DNA of 64,000 nucleotides, taken from assembly GCA_004298045.1 (NCBI GenBank), contig SCRM01000021.1, positions 186,001 to 250,000 on the forward strand. The letters are read 5' to 3'. Shown here in pieces: positions 34,111 to 47,041 of this stretch. The stretch is from Rhodanobacter sp. Its GTDB lineage: Bacteria > Pseudomonadota > Gammaproteobacteria > Xanthomonadales > Rhodanobacteraceae. Each line of letters starts with the position of its first letter. Positions within the stretch are counted from its first letter, which is position 1. The notes beneath the pieces were generated by a model. The model did not search any database, was not told the origin of the DNA, and worked only from the letters and a program-made list of their open reading frames with translations. A program made the translations under genes and the position numbers.

Positions 34111-35511
34111 ATGCTGCCCGTCGTTGCTCTCATCGGTCGCCCGAACGTCGGCAAGTCGACGATTTTCAATGCCATGACGCGCACGCGCGATGCGCTGGTG
34201 GCCGATTTGCCCGGGGTGACGCGCGATCGGCACTACGGCGTCTGCCGCCTTGGCAGCCGCCCCTTCATGGTGGTCGACACCGGCGGGTTGTCCGGTCGCA
34301 GTAATGAGATGGACGAGCTGACCGCGCAACAAGTGCGGCTTGCCATCGTCGAGGCCGACGCGCTGCTGCTGGTACTGGATGCACGCGAGGGCCTGTTGCC
34401 GCACGACCGCAGCATCCTTGATGAGCTGCGGCGCAGCGGCAAACCCATCGTGGTGGCCGTCAACAAGATCGACGGGCTCGATGAGCACACCGCGCTTGCC
34501 GACTTTGCCGCGCTTGGCATGGCGCACACGCTGCCGCTTTCCGCGGCCCACAACCGCGGCATCGACGCTGCCATTGCCGCATTGTTGCCGTTGCTGCCGG
34601 AAGACGTCGACGCCGAGGCGCTGGTGGCCGATGACGACAGCATTCGGGTGGCCATCGTGGGGCGCCCCAATGCCGGCAAGTCGACCTTGGTCAATCGTCT
34701 GCTTGGCGAGGACCGGCTGGTGGTTTCCGCTACCGCCGGCACCACGCGCGACCCGATCCGGGTGGCACTGGAACGCGATGGCCGGCGCTACACCCTGATC
34801 GACACCGCCGGCGTACGGCGCCGTGCCCGGGTCGAGGAAGCGGTCGAGAAATTCAGCGTCATCAAGGCACTGCAATCAATCAGCGCAGCGCAGGTGGTGG
34901 TCCTCCTGGTGGATGCGCGCGAGAACCTTGCCGAGCAGGATCTGACCCTCATCAGCCAAGTGCTGGACGAAGGCCGTGCGCTGGTGATCGCGCTCAACAA
35001 GTGGGACGGCCTCGACACTTACCAGCGCGAGCAATGCCGCGAGGCACTGTCGCGGCGCCTGCAGTTTGTCGAATGGGCGCGCCAGGTGACAATCTCGGCG
35101 CTGCACGGCTCCGGCCTGCGCGAGCTGATGTCTGCCGTCGTGCGTGCCCATGCGTCGGCGAACTACCAGCTCGGCTCCGCCGACTTGACGCGCACGCTGG
35201 AAAAGGCCTATCAGGCGTACCAGCCGCCGCTGGTGCGCGGCCACGCGCCGAAGCTGCGGTTCGCGCACCCAGGCGGCAGCAACCCGCCCACCATCGTGAT
35301 CCACGGTACCCGCACCAAACACATTGCGCCCGCCTATCAGCGCTATCTCGAAAACTACTTCCGCAAGCGCTACAAGCTGGAAGGCACACCGATCCGCATT
35401 CTGTTCCGCGAGGGCGAAAACCCGTTTGCGGGCAGGAAGAACGTGTTGACCGAAGGCCAGCAGCGCAAACGGCAGCGGATGATCCGCGAAATCAAGCGGC
35501 GCGAGAAGTAA
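34111..35511 (+). CDS. der: Ribosome biogenesis GTPase Der (EngA)
   Basis: Der is an essential GTPase of 50S assembly with two tandem G domains. The 466-aa protein has G1 motifs GRPNVGKSTIFN (residue 8 on) and GRPNAGKSTLVN (near 188), matching DTGG/DTAG and NKID/NKWD motifs, and a C-terminal KH-like domain rich in basic residues. It converges with an acetyltransferase gene 9 bp later; no clear terminator was seen between them. Confidence 0.97.
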   Translation: MLPVVALIGRPNVGKSTIFNAMTRTRDALVADLPGVTRDRHYGVCRLGSRPFMVVDTGGLSGRSNEMDELTAQQVRLAIVEADALLLVLDAREGLLPHDRSILDELRRSGKPIVVAVNKIDGLDEHTALADFAALGMAHTLPLSAAHNRGIDAAIAALLPLLPEDVDAEALVADDDSIRVAIVGRPNAGKSTLVNRLLGEDRLVVSATAGTTRDPIRVALERDGRRYTLIDTAGVRRRARVEEAVEKFSVIKALQSISAAQVVVLLVDARENLAEQDLTLISQVLDEGRALVIALNKWDGLDTYQREQCREALSRRLQFVEWARQVTISALHGSGLRELMSAVVRAHASANYQLGSADLTRTLEKAYQAYQPPLVRGHAPKLRFAHPGGSNPPTIVIHGTRTKHIAPAYQRYLENYFRKRYKLEGTPIRILFREGENPFAGRKNVLTEGQQRKRQRMIREIKRREK

Positions 35512-35520
35512 CCAACCGCA

Positions 35521-36090
35521 TCAGTCGGCGAGATCGCCCGGCAACAGGCCGTATACCGCTGCGTCGTGCGCCCGGTTCCACGCCCACAATCGGTGCCGCG
35601 CAACGCCTTCATGCCGCGCGCCAAGCTTGACCGCGACGCGCCTGCTGGCGAGGTTGTCCGTCAGGGTGACTATCTCGATGCGCGCCAAACCCAGCTCGCG
35701 AAAACCGAATGCCGCGACCAACTGTGCGGCAGCGGTCGCGGTGCCGCGACCTTGTGCCGCACTGCGCACCCAGTAGCCGAGGTTGGCGAGGCAGTGCTTG
35801 TGGTCGAGCTGGTTGAGGCCGCAACTGCCCAGCAAGGCGCCGCCGTCCACGGCGCGGATGGCGAACGCATACGCCGCGCCGACGCGCCACTGCGCGCGGC
35901 AAGTGGCAACCCATTGCTCGGCTTGCGTCGGCCCGTAGTCGGGTGTGCACCACGGCAGCCAGTGCCCCACGCCGGCGACCGACTCCCGCACCGCCGCCAG
36001 CAGATCCTGCGCATCGGCCAGCGCCCATGGCGTCAGCCGCACCGTGGAGTCGCAAAGCCGCGTTGCGGCAAGGGCGGATCGCTCTGACAT
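35521..36090 (-). CDS. GNAT-family acetyltransferase, RimJ/RimL type
   Basis: This 189-aa N-acetyltransferase of the Acetyltransf_3 type has the acetyl-CoA pyrophosphate loop [20 protein letters not shown], and ends with [20 protein letters not shown]. The substrate may be a protein N-terminus or an antibiotic-like amine; it cannot be told. ATG 36090 gives [11 protein letters not shown]; the frame is open far upstream only because it lies opposite folD. It is divergent from folD, 66 bp apart. Confidence 0.87.
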   Translation of the reverse strand: MSERSALAATRLCDSTVRLTPWALADAQDLLAAVRESVAGVGHWLPWCTPDYGPTQAEQWVATCRAQWRVGAAYAFAIRAVDGGALLGSCGLNQLDHKHCLANLGYWVRSAAQGRGTATAAAQLVAAFGFRELGLARIEIVTLTDNLASRRVAVKLGARHEGVARHRLWAWNRAHDAAVYGLLPGDLAD

Positions 36091-36156
36091 GGACGTCCGT
36101 TTGTATGCGGTGGATCGAGCCACGATAATGGCGCGTCCATTGCTACGGAATCCCCC

Positions 36157-38558
<2,402 letters not shown>

Positions 38559-38735
38559 GAGCCGGGATTGGGGAATAGGGATACGGAAATCGGAAGGGCA
38601 ACAGCGCTGTCCGGCACACTATTCGGTCCCGCGGTAGCGGCTTTTCCTATTCCCCATTCTCGATTTCCTGTTCCCTGCGAGAATGCCATGCCCGTTTCCC
38701 GAATCCCGTCCCCCGAATCCCGGTTACAGCACCAC
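38559..38735. repeat. GGGATTCGGGATT-type intergenic repeat, copy 3
   Basis: After guaB the sequence GCCGGGATTGGGGAATAGGG begins the left arm, and TATTCCCCATTCTCGATTTC with CCCGAATCCCGTCCCCCGAA forms the right arm, which continues past the guaA start codon at 38688. This is the same family as at 1411-1528 and 25211-25364, and again the right arm is translated. Confidence 0.75.
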
Positions 38736-40292
38736 CGCATCCTGATCCTCGATTTCGGCGCGCAGTACACACAGCTCATCGCACGGCGGATACGCGAGTT
38801 CGGGGTGTATTGCGAGATCTGGGCGTGGGACCACGACCCGGCAGAGATCGCGGCGTTTGCGCCCAAGGGCATCATTCTTTCCGGCGGGCCGGAGTCGACG
38901 ACCGAGGCGAACGCGCCGCGCGCGCCGCAGGCGGTGTTCGACGCGGGGGTGCCGCTGCTCGGCATTTGCTACGGCATGCAAACCATGGCGGCGCAGCTGG
39001 GCGGCGCCACCGAGGCTTCTGGCCATCGCGAGTTCGGCCACGCCCGTGTCGACGTCGCCGCGGAAAGCCAACTGTTCCATGGCTTCACCGACCACACGGG
39101 CTGCGCGCGACTCGACGTGTGGATGAGTCACGGCGACCACGTGTCGCAGGCACCGCCCGGGTTCGCCGTCACCGGCACGACCGACCGCATTCCCATCGCG
39201 GCGATGGAAGACGCTGCGCGGCATTGGTACGGCGTGCAGTTCCATCCCGAGGTCACCCACACCAAGCAGGGCGGAGCGTTGCTCAAGCGCTTCGTGGTCG
39301 AGATCTGCGGTTGCGCCACGCTGTGGACGGCGGCCAACATCATCGACGACCAGATCGCCCGCGTGCGGCAAACCGTCGGCGACGACCAGGTGCTGCTCGG
39401 TCTCTCCGGTGGCGTCGATTCCTCGGTGGTTGCCGCGCTGTTGCACAAGGCTATCGGCGACCGCCTGACCTGCGTGTTCGTCGACACCGGCCTGCTGCGC
39501 TATCAGGAAGGCGACCAGGTGATGGCGACGATGGCCGCCAACATGGGGGTCAAGGTGGTGCGCGTCAACGCCGCCGCGCGCTACTTTACCGCGCTCAAGG
39601 GCGTGACCGACCCCGAGGCCAAGCGCAAGATCATCGGCGGCCTGTTTGTCGAGATCTTCGACGAGGAATCACGCAAGCTTGTCGCTGGCGGCGGCAAGGT
39701 GAAATGGCTCGCGCAGGGCACGATTTATCCCGACGTGATCGAGTCGGCCGGTGCCAAGACCGGCAAGGCACATGTCATCAAGAGCCACCACAACGTGGGC
39801 GGCCTGCCGGCGCACATGCAGCTCAAGCTGGTCGAGCCGTTGCGCGAACTGTTCAAGGACGAGGTACGCCGCATCGGCGTCGAACTCGGCCTGCCGCGCG
39901 AGATGGTCTACCGCCACCCGTTCCCCGGCCCCGGTCTCGGTGTGCGCATCCTGGGCGAGGTCAAGCCCGAATACGCCGAGCTGCTTGCGCAAGCCGACGC
40001 CATTTTCATCGACGAATTGCGCAAGGCGGCGCTGTACGATCAGGTCAGCCAGGCATTCGCCGTGTTCCTGCCGGTAAAGTCGGTGGGCGTGGTGGGCGAC
40101 GCCCGCGCCTACGAGTGGGTGATTGCCTTGCGCGCGGTGGAGACCGTGGACTTCATGACCGCGCATTGGGCGCACCTGCCCTACGAGTTTCTCGGTGCGG
40201 TCTCCAACCGCATCATCAACGAGTTGCGCGGCGTCTCCCGCGTGGTCTACGACATCAGCGGCAAGCCGCCGGCGACGATCGAGTGGGAGTAG
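38688..40292 (+). CDS. guaA: GMP synthase (glutamine-hydrolysing)
   Basis: GuaA aminates XMP to GMP. The 534-aa protein has an N-terminal glutaminase (catalytic Cys in [17 protein letters not shown]), an ATP-pyrophosphatase with [16 protein letters not shown], and the C-terminal dimerisation domain. Family members begin about [15 protein letters not shown]. Here the preceding residues [14 protein letters not shown] are encoded by the intergenic repeat. The frame is open 40 codons further upstream through the repeat, so the exact start is uncertain. Confidence 0.96.
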   Translation: MPVSRIPSPESRLQHHRILILDFGAQYTQLIARRIREFGVYCEIWAWDHDPAEIAAFAPKGIILSGGPESTTEANAPRAPQAVFDAGVPLLGICYGMQTMAAQLGGATEASGHREFGHARVDVAAESQLFHGFTDHTGCARLDVWMSHGDHVSQAPPGFAVTGTTDRIPIAAMEDAARHWYGVQFHPEVTHTKQGGALLKRFVVEICGCATLWTAANIIDDQIARVRQTVGDDQVLLGLSGGVDSSVVAALLHKAIGDRLTCVFVDTGLLRYQEGDQVMATMAANMGVKVVRVNAAARYFTALKGVTDPEAKRKIIGGLFVEIFDEESRKLVAGGGKVKWLAQGTIYPDVIESAGAKTGKAHVIKSHHNVGGLPAHMQLKLVEPLRELFKDEVRRIGVELGLPREMVYRHPFPGPGLGVRILGEVKPEYAELLAQADAIFIDELRKAALYDQVSQAFAVFLPVKSVGVVGDARAYEWVIALRAVETVDFMTAHWAHLPYEFLGAVSNRIINELRGVSRVVYDISGKPPATIEWE

Positions 40293-40312
40293 GGTCTGGC
40301 CAGTGCCTGTGG

Positions 40313-40846
<534 letters not shown>

Positions 40847-41002
40847 GAATGCAGGCGGTAGAAGACGGGCAGGTAAGGCAAAGCCGTTTTGAGCCAGATT
40901 GAGTGACGGTTTGCCGGCCATCACGGTCGAAGACCAGCGCGGAAGATGGCCACAGCGGTGCAGCCGCAGCCGCTCGCGTGGTTGCCGCCGTGCTCCGGGT
41001 CG

Positions 41003-44000
41003 TCATACCTGTAGTGCGTCGCCGTCGCGCGCAACCAGGCGATACAGCACCGGCATCAGCAGCACGCCGATCACCAGGCGCGACAGCATGCCGCTCACGA
41101 TCACCAGCGCGAACGGGCGCTGCGAGTCGGTGCCGACGCCGGTGGCGATGGCGGCCGGGAGCAGGCCGAGCGCGGCGACCAGCGCGGTCATCATGATCGG
41201 TCGCAAGCGCAGGATCGCGGCTTCGCGCGTGGCCTCATTGATGGTCATGCCGCGACCGCGCAGCTCATTGGCGCACGAGATGTAGACCACTGAGGTCAGC
41301 ACCGACACGCCGAACAGCACGATGAAGCCGATGCCGGAGGAGACGGAGAACGGCGTGCCGGTGAGCCACAGCGCAAGTACCGCGCCCACCGGCGCGCTGA
41401 GCAGCACGCTGAGTACGGTGATGAACGGGAACTTGAAATTGCCGTACAGCACGAACAGCAACCCGAAGATCAGTAGGACGGTGACCGGCAAAATCAGGTT
41501 CATCTGCGCACGCGAGGCGGTGTACTCCTTGTATTCGCCACCCCAGTCGATGCGGTAGCCCTGCGGCAGTTTCACCGCCTTGGCCACCTCGCGCATGCCG
41601 GCATGCACGGTGCTGGCGAGGTCGCGTCCGCTCACCGAAAACTGCACGCCGATGTAGCGCGAGTTGTCTTCGCGGTAGATGAAGGAGGCGCCGTTGGCGA
41701 TGGTGATCGACGCCAGCTGCTTGAGCGGAATCTCCTGCCCGCCCGGCGTCAGCACCGGGATATCGCCGATCGCCTGTGGGTTGTCGCGGTAGCGTTGCGC
41801 CAGACGCACGACGAGGTCGAATTGCTTTTCGCCTTGCACCACCTGAGTGGCAACGTCGCCGCCGATGGCCGCCTCGATCACGGCATTGACGTCGGCGACG
41901 TTCAGGCCGTAGCGCGCAATGGCCGCACGGTCGATCTTGATGGCGAGGTTGGGTTGGCCCAGCTCGTGCACCAGTGTCACGTCGGTGATGCCGGGCACGC
42001 GTTCCATGGCTGCCTTGATTGCCTTGCCCTTGTCCTGCAGGGTCTTGAGGTCGGGCCCGTAGATCTTCACCGCCAGCGAACTCTTGAGCCCTGTCTCGGC
42101 TTCGTCGACCGCATCCTCGGCCGGCTGGGTGTAGTTGAAGTCGATGCCAGGCAGCACGCGCAGCTGCTTGTCGATCGCGTCGATCAACGCCTGTTTGCTC
42201 GGGTACTTGCCGTCCCACTGCGAGTAGGGCTTCAAGCCGACAAGGAATTCCACGTTGAAGAAGCCGGTGGAATCGGTGCCGTCGTCGGGCCGGCCGAGTT
42301 CGGAGGTGACGGTGGTCACCACCGGGAACGAGCGCAGGATGGCGCGGATTTTCGGCGTGATCTCGGCGGCTTTCTGGTACGAGATGGTGTACGGCATGGT
42401 GGCGCGCACCCACAGCGCCCCCTCATCCAGGTGCGGCATGAATTCGGCACCGATGCGTGGCACCAGCAGCATGGCGAGGCCGAGCAAGGCGGTCGGAATC
42501 AGCACGGTGCGCCAACGCGCGGCGAAGCAGCGATCCAGCCAGCGCACGTACAACGCCTGCGTTTTCTCGAACCAGACATTGCGCCGCTCGCGCACGCCGC
42601 GGCGCATGAAGAGTGCACACAGCACCGGCAACAGCGTGAGCGTGACCAAAAGCGAGCCGACCAGTGCAAAGATCATGGTGTCGGCCATCGGCTTGAACAG
42701 CGTGCCGGAAGGCCCGGTGAGCACGTAGATCGGCAGGAAGCTGGCGACGATCACCGCCACCGCATACACCAGCGGGCGATCCACTTCCGAAGCCGCGGTG
42801 CGGATCACTTCGCGGATGTCGTAATCGGTGCCGTGGCGCTTCGCCAGCTCGCGGAAAATATTCTCGACCATGAAGATCGCGCCATCCACGAGGATGCCGA
42901 AATCCACCGCGCCGATCGAAAGCAGGTTGGCCGAGGCGCCTTGCAGCTGGATGCACGCAAAGGCGAACAAGAGCGCGAGCGGTATCGTCGCGGCGACGAT
43001 CAGCCCGGCGCGCACGTCGTACAGGAAAAACACCAGCACCAGGATTACCAGCGCCATGCCCAGCAGCAGGTTGCGCTCGACCACGTGCGTGGTTTGCGCA
43101 ATGAGGTCGCTGAGGTCGTAGAACGGATGGATCTTCACGTCCGGCGGCAGCAGGTGCGTATTGAGCTCGCGCGTTTCCGCCTCGACCCGGCGCAGCACGT
43201 CCTGGGTCTGTTGCCCGGTGAGCATCAGGATCACGCCCTCCACCGCGTCGTCCTTGCCCATGTAACCGAACTCGCCCAGCCGCGGCGCGATGCCGATGCG
43301 CACCGTGCCCACGTCTTTCACCAGCACCGGCGTGCCGGCGTGCACGGCGAGCACGATGTTGCCGATGTCCTGCAGGGTCTCGATGCGGCCCAGCCCGCGC
43401 ACGTAGAAGAACTGGTCACCCTGGGTGTAGAAGCCGCCGCCGGCGTTGCCGTTGTTGGCACCGATGGCGGTTTCCACCTGCGCCACCGACAGGCCGTGCG
43501 CGGCGAGCTTCGCCGGGTCGAGTACCACCTGGTACTGCATGTCGCCGCCACCGAACGCGGAGTCGTCGGCCACCCCCGGCACCGAGCGGTATTGCGGTGC
43601 GATCACCCAGTCTTCCAGCGTTTTCAGCTCCATCGGCGAGCGGTCGGAGCTGGTCAGCACGTAGCGGTAGATCAGCCCCGACGGCGAGGACAGCGGCGAA
43701 ATCGACGGCGCCACGCCGGTGGGCAGGCTGATGCCCGACAAGCGGTTGAACACGCGCTGGCGCGCCCAGTAGTTGTCGGTGCCGTCGGCGAACGTGAGTG
43801 TCACGTCGGATAGCCCGTAGAGCGAAAGCGAGCGTTTCACCGCAAGCTTGGGGATGCCATTCATCGCCAGCTCGACCGGAATCGTGATCAGCCGTTCGAT
43901 CTCTTCGGCCGAGTGCCCTGGCCACTGGGTGATGATCTCCACCATCGGCGGCGAGAGGTCGGGATAGGCGTCCATCGGCAGGCGCTTGAGCGCCCACATG

Positions 44001-44116
44001 CCGGCACCAGCCACCAGCGCGGTGAGCAGCACGACCAGCAGGCGTTGCGCGAGCGCAAACGCGACAATGCGGTTGATGAGGGACGGCGTGTGCGCCGTTT
44101 GCGCCGGCTCGCTCAT
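41003..44116 (-). CDS. RND heavy-metal efflux pump, CzcA/CusA type
   Basis: This 1037-aa inner-membrane proton-driven pump has the twelve-helix RND layout with two large periplasmic loops. Helix 4 carries DFGILVDGAIFMVEN, whose acidic residues mark the heavy-metal (HME) branch rather than drug pumps. The metal cannot be told by eye. It is the last gene of a minus-strand operon (outer-membrane factor, adaptor, pump), overlapping the adaptor by 4 bp. No sensor kinase or MerR regulator is adjacent. Confidence 0.92.
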   Translation of the reverse strand: MSEPAQTAHTPSLINRIVAFALAQRLLVVLLTALVAGAGMWALKRLPMDAYPDLSPPMVEIITQWPGHSAEEIERLITIPVELAMNGIPKLAVKRSLSLYGLSDVTLTFADGTDNYWARQRVFNRLSGISLPTGVAPSISPLSSPSGLIYRYVLTSSDRSPMELKTLEDWVIAPQYRSVPGVADDSAFGGGDMQYQVVLDPAKLAAHGLSVAQVETAIGANNGNAGGGFYTQGDQFFYVRGLGRIETLQDIGNIVLAVHAGTPVLVKDVGTVRIGIAPRLGEFGYMGKDDAVEGVILMLTGQQTQDVLRRVEAETRELNTHLLPPDVKIHPFYDLSDLIAQTTHVVERNLLLGMALVILVLVFFLYDVRAGLIVAATIPLALLFAFACIQLQGASANLLSIGAVDFGILVDGAIFMVENIFRELAKRHGTDYDIREVIRTAASEVDRPLVYAVAVIVASFLPIYVLTGPSGTLFKPMADTMIFALVGSLLVTLTLLPVLCALFMRRGVRERRNVWFEKTQALYVRWLDRCFAARWRTVLIPTALLGLAMLLVPRIGAEFMPHLDEGALWVRATMPYTISYQKAAEITPKIRAILRSFPVVTTVTSELGRPDDGTDSTGFFNVEFLVGLKPYSQWDGKYPSKQALIDAIDKQLRVLPGIDFNYTQPAEDAVDEAETGLKSSLAVKIYGPDLKTLQDKGKAIKAAMERVPGITDVTLVHELGQPNLAIKIDRAAIARYGLNVADVNAVIEAAIGGDVATQVVQGEKQFDLVVRLAQRYRDNPQAIGDIPVLTPGGQEIPLKQLASITIANGASFIYREDNSRYIGVQFSVSGRDLASTVHAGMREVAKAVKLPQGYRIDWGGEYKEYTASRAQMNLILPVTVLLIFGLLFVLYGNFKFPFITVLSVLLSAPVGAVLALWLTGTPFSVSSGIGFIVLFGVSVLTSVVYISCANELRGRGMTINEATREAAILRLRPIMMTALVAALGLLPAAIATGVGTDSQRPFALVIVSGMLSRLVIGVLLMPVLYRLVARDGDALQV

Positions 44117-45273
44117 TGGGTCTGGATGAAGCGCACGAAGATGCCGCCTTCGGCGACGACCTGGTCACCGGAATGCAGGCCGTCGGCGATCAGGTAGCGG
44201 TCGCCATCGCGCTCGCCCAGCGTCACTGGGCGCCGCGCATAACCGCCGTCGGCGTTGCGCAGGTACACGAACGGCAGGTTTTCGTCGTCGCGCAGCACGG
44301 CACCCACCGGCACCTGCAACCCGCGCTGCGCCTGCGCAGAGACGAGCTGCACCTGCACGTACATGTGGCGTTTGAGCAGGCCTGCCGCGTTGTCCACCAC
44401 GACGCGCGCCACCGCCGCGCGAGTGTCGGGGTCAAGCCCCGGCGAGACATTGGCGACGATGCCATCGAGCGTCTTGCCGTCGACGGTGACGCGTGCACGG
44501 TCGCCTGCTTTCACGCGTGCGAGATCGCGCCCGTATACCTGGGCCATCACCCAAGCCTTTGCCACGTCGGCAAGAGTGAAACAGGGCGTGCTGCCGGCGG
44601 ACAGCAGCTGGCCCGGCGTGACAGAGCGCTCGACCACGGTGCCGGCCAGGGGCGCGCGGATGATGCCCTGATCGCCCGCCGCAGCATCACCACGCTCGAT
44701 CCGGGCCAGGACCGCCGGCGGCACGTGCATTGCGATGAGCGTCGCGCGTGCCGCATCACGATCCGACGCTGCGCCGATCGCATCGGACTGTGCCTGCGTG
44801 TTTTCGCGTTGCGAGATTGCATCGTGCGCAAACAAGTCCTTGTCGGTCGCGGCCAATTGGGCCGCCGCGTGCGCGGCCGCCAGCGTCTTGCGATAGGTTT
44901 CCGCGGCAGCGGCGTAATCGGGCGAGGCGACCGTTGCCAGCGGCTGGCCGGCTTGCACGTGATCGCCGAGTGCTACCAGCACCTTGACGACTGCGCCGGA
45001 GAAGGGCGCGAGCACTGCCGTCGAGTGATCGTGGTCGTAGTCGACGGTGCCGGTGGTGTCGGTCACGGTGCGATAGGTGGATGGCTCCACCGTGTACAGC
45101 CGAATGCTTTGCTGTTGTGCCGAAGTCAGGGTGACATCGTGCGGCGTCGTATCGCCGGCGGCCGTGGGCGCAGGCGATGAGGAGCAGGCAGCCAGCATGG
45201 CCGCTGCGGTCGCGACCAGCAGGGGCATGCACCAGCGCAGGGGGAACGGAGAACGCAACTTGGGCTTGTTCAT
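44113..45273 (-). CDS. RND efflux periplasmic adaptor lipoprotein
   Basis: This 386-aa membrane-fusion protein (CusB/CzcB type) has a lipobox MLAAC near residue 36, a barrel-sandwich hybrid domain (APFSGAVVKVLVALGDHVQAG), an alpha-hairpin, and IRAPLAGTVVERSVTPGQLL. VDYDHDHSTA is His/Asp-rich and might bind metal. It couples the pump to the outer-membrane factor. ATG 45273 lies 1 bp after the upstream stop. Confidence 0.91.
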   Translation of the reverse strand: MNKPKLRSPFPLRWCMPLLVATAAAMLAACSSSPAPTAAGDTTPHDVTLTSAQQQSIRLYTVEPSTYRTVTDTTGTVDYDHDHSTAVLAPFSGAVVKVLVALGDHVQAGQPLATVASPDYAAAAETYRKTLAAAHAAAQLAATDKDLFAHDAISQRENTQAQSDAIGAASDRDAARATLIAMHVPPAVLARIERGDAAAGDQGIIRAPLAGTVVERSVTPGQLLSAGSTPCFTLADVAKAWVMAQVYGRDLARVKAGDRARVTVDGKTLDGIVANVSPGLDPDTRAAVARVVVDNAAGLLKRHMYVQVQLVSAQAQRGLQVPVGAVLRDDENLPFVYLRNADGGYARRPVTLGERDGDRYLIADGLHSGDQVVAEGGIFVRFIQTQ

Positions 45274-45274
45274 G

Positions 45275-46738
45275 TCACGGTTTGGCCAGGTCGGGGTGGT
45301 GCCACCAGCCGCCGCCAAGCGCCTGGTACAGCGCGGCGGTGTCCGCCAGGCGATTGGCGCGCGCCTGGATCGACGCAATGCGCGTTTGCTGCCAAGCCTG
45401 TTCCGCATTCAGCAGCGCAAGGTTGTCGGCGTAGCCATCGCGCTGCTGGCGTTGTGCCAAATTGCGCGAGCGCTCGGCAGCCTGTTCGGCGCGGGTGGTC
45501 GCCATCACGGCGCCGGCGTCGGCATCCAGCGCCGCCAGCGCATCCGCCACATTCTGGAACGCGCCCAGCACCGTGCTGCGGTACTGCGCGGCGGCTTCGG
45601 CATAGGCGGCTTTTGCCGCGCGTTGCTGATGCAACAGCGTGCCGCCCTGGAACACCGGCGCCACCAGCGAAGTACCGAAATCCCAGAACCCGGTGCCTGC
45701 CGTGAACAGTTTGGAGAACGCGAGCGCCGTGCTGCCGGTATCCGCGCTCAAGGTCAGACTCGGCAGCCGCGCGGCGGTGGCGATGCCGACTTGTGCGCTG
45801 GCGGCGTGCAGGTTGGCCTCGGCCTGGCGCACGTCCGGCCGTTGTGCCACCAGGGCGGAGGGCAGGGAGACCGGCAGATTTTCGGGTAGCTGCAGGGCGT
45901 TGAGCGTCACCGATGGTGCGGATGACGGCGACGGGAAGTGCCCGGTCAGCATGGCCAGTGCATCGCGCGTCTGCGCCTGTTGTTTCCTCAGCGGCGGCAA
46001 GCCCGCCTTGAGTTGTGCAAGCTGGGTCTCCTGTGCGGCCACGTCGGCACCGCTCGCGTAACCCTTGCGCAGGCGAAGTTGCGTGATGTCGAGCATCTGC
46101 GTGCCGGCGTCGATCACGTGCTGCGTGGCATCGATTTGCGCATTCAGCGAAGCAAGCTGGATCGCGGTCACCGCGACGTTGGACGCCAACGTGTTCCACA
46201 CCGCAATCATCTGGAACCGGGCTGCCTGCGTCTGCGCCGCCAGCGATTCGGCGCCGCGCCGCGTGGCGCCAAACACATCCGGCGCATACGACACGGACAG
46301 TTGCGGCGTAAACAGGTTGTACTCGAACGTGTTCGAATTGGGCACCGGCGCGAGCGTGCCCGCCTGGCGCTGGCGGCTTGCCGCCAGACTCACCGACACA
46401 CTCGGCAAAAATGCCCCGCGCTGTGCCAACGCATTCTCGTTCGCCACGCGCAACGCGGCTTGCGCCGCCTTGAGGTCCGGGTTGTGCGCCAGTGCCTGCG
46501 CGATCAGCGCATCCAGTTGTGGCGAATGGAACAGCGTCCACCAGTCGCCCGAAACCTCGGCACCCGGCACGAAGCGCTGCGCGCCGTCCGCACTCGCAGG
46601 CACCGCCAGGGTTGCCTTTGGCGACGCTGGTTGGTGATAGGCAGGGCCGACGGCGCAGGCGGAAAGCAACAAGGCGCACGGCAGGGTCGCCAACGCCACT
46701 CGTGCGGCACGCTTACGCAGCATTGGCAGGCAAACCAT
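45275..46738 (-). CDS. Outer-membrane efflux lipoprotein, NodT/OprM family
   Basis: This 487-aa TolC-like factor has a lipobox LLLSAC, the family AVGPAYHQP segment after it, and two OEP repeats (IAQALAHNPDLKAAQAALR, ALVAQRPDVRQAEANL). It forms the exit duct for the pump. ATG 46738 is chosen because AGGGA lies just upstream; the frame stays open 29 codons further. First gene of the efflux operon. Confidence 0.9.
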   Translation of the reverse strand: MVCLPMLRKRAARVALATLPCALLLSACAVGPAYHQPASPKATLAVPASADGAQRFVPGAEVSGDWWTLFHSPQLDALIAQALAHNPDLKAAQAALRVANENALAQRGAFLPSVSVSLAASRQRQAGTLAPVPNSNTFEYNLFTPQLSVSYAPDVFGATRRGAESLAAQTQAARFQMIAVWNTLASNVAVTAIQLASLNAQIDATQHVIDAGTQMLDITQLRLRKGYASGADVAAQETQLAQLKAGLPPLRKQQAQTRDALAMLTGHFPSPSSAPSVTLNALQLPENLPVSLPSALVAQRPDVRQAEANLHAASAQVGIATAARLPSLTLSADTGSTALAFSKLFTAGTGFWDFGTSLVAPVFQGGTLLHQQRAAKAAYAEAAAQYRSTVLGAFQNVADALAALDADAGAVMATTRAEQAAERSRNLAQRQQRDGYADNLALLNAEQAWQQTRIASIQARANRLADTAALYQALGGGWWHHPDLAKP

Positions 46739-47041
46739 GGTGAGTCCCTGTTGCTTCCCCCGGTGCGTCAGATGGCAACGCGCCAGCACATCCTGGACAC
46801 GATAAATGGACGCCATGAACGGCATGTCACCACGAGAACTTGCGCGTCAGTATGCGCTGGTGCGATGCCGGTTATCGGTGTATGGAAACGCCGCAGCGCC
46901 ATCTCTTGGCACTTGCAGAGCGTTGGTTTGAAGCCGATGGCCAGCCGGCCAAATCAGGCATGCCAACGGTTGCCGCCGTTGAGCCATGCTATGGCGCTTG
47001 TCGCGTGGCAGTCACTGCTGCTGCCGCATTTTTCCAGGCGC
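46739..47041. other. 303-bp region upstream of the efflux operon
   Basis: This stretch should hold the promoter of the RND operon, which reads leftwards, and the end of the DsbA-like gene on its right. I see no clear -10/-35 pair, no MerR- or CusR-like palindrome and no convincing gene. A 99-codon plus-strand frame at 46840-47136 runs into the DsbA gene and is unlikely to be real. Confidence 0.5.
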
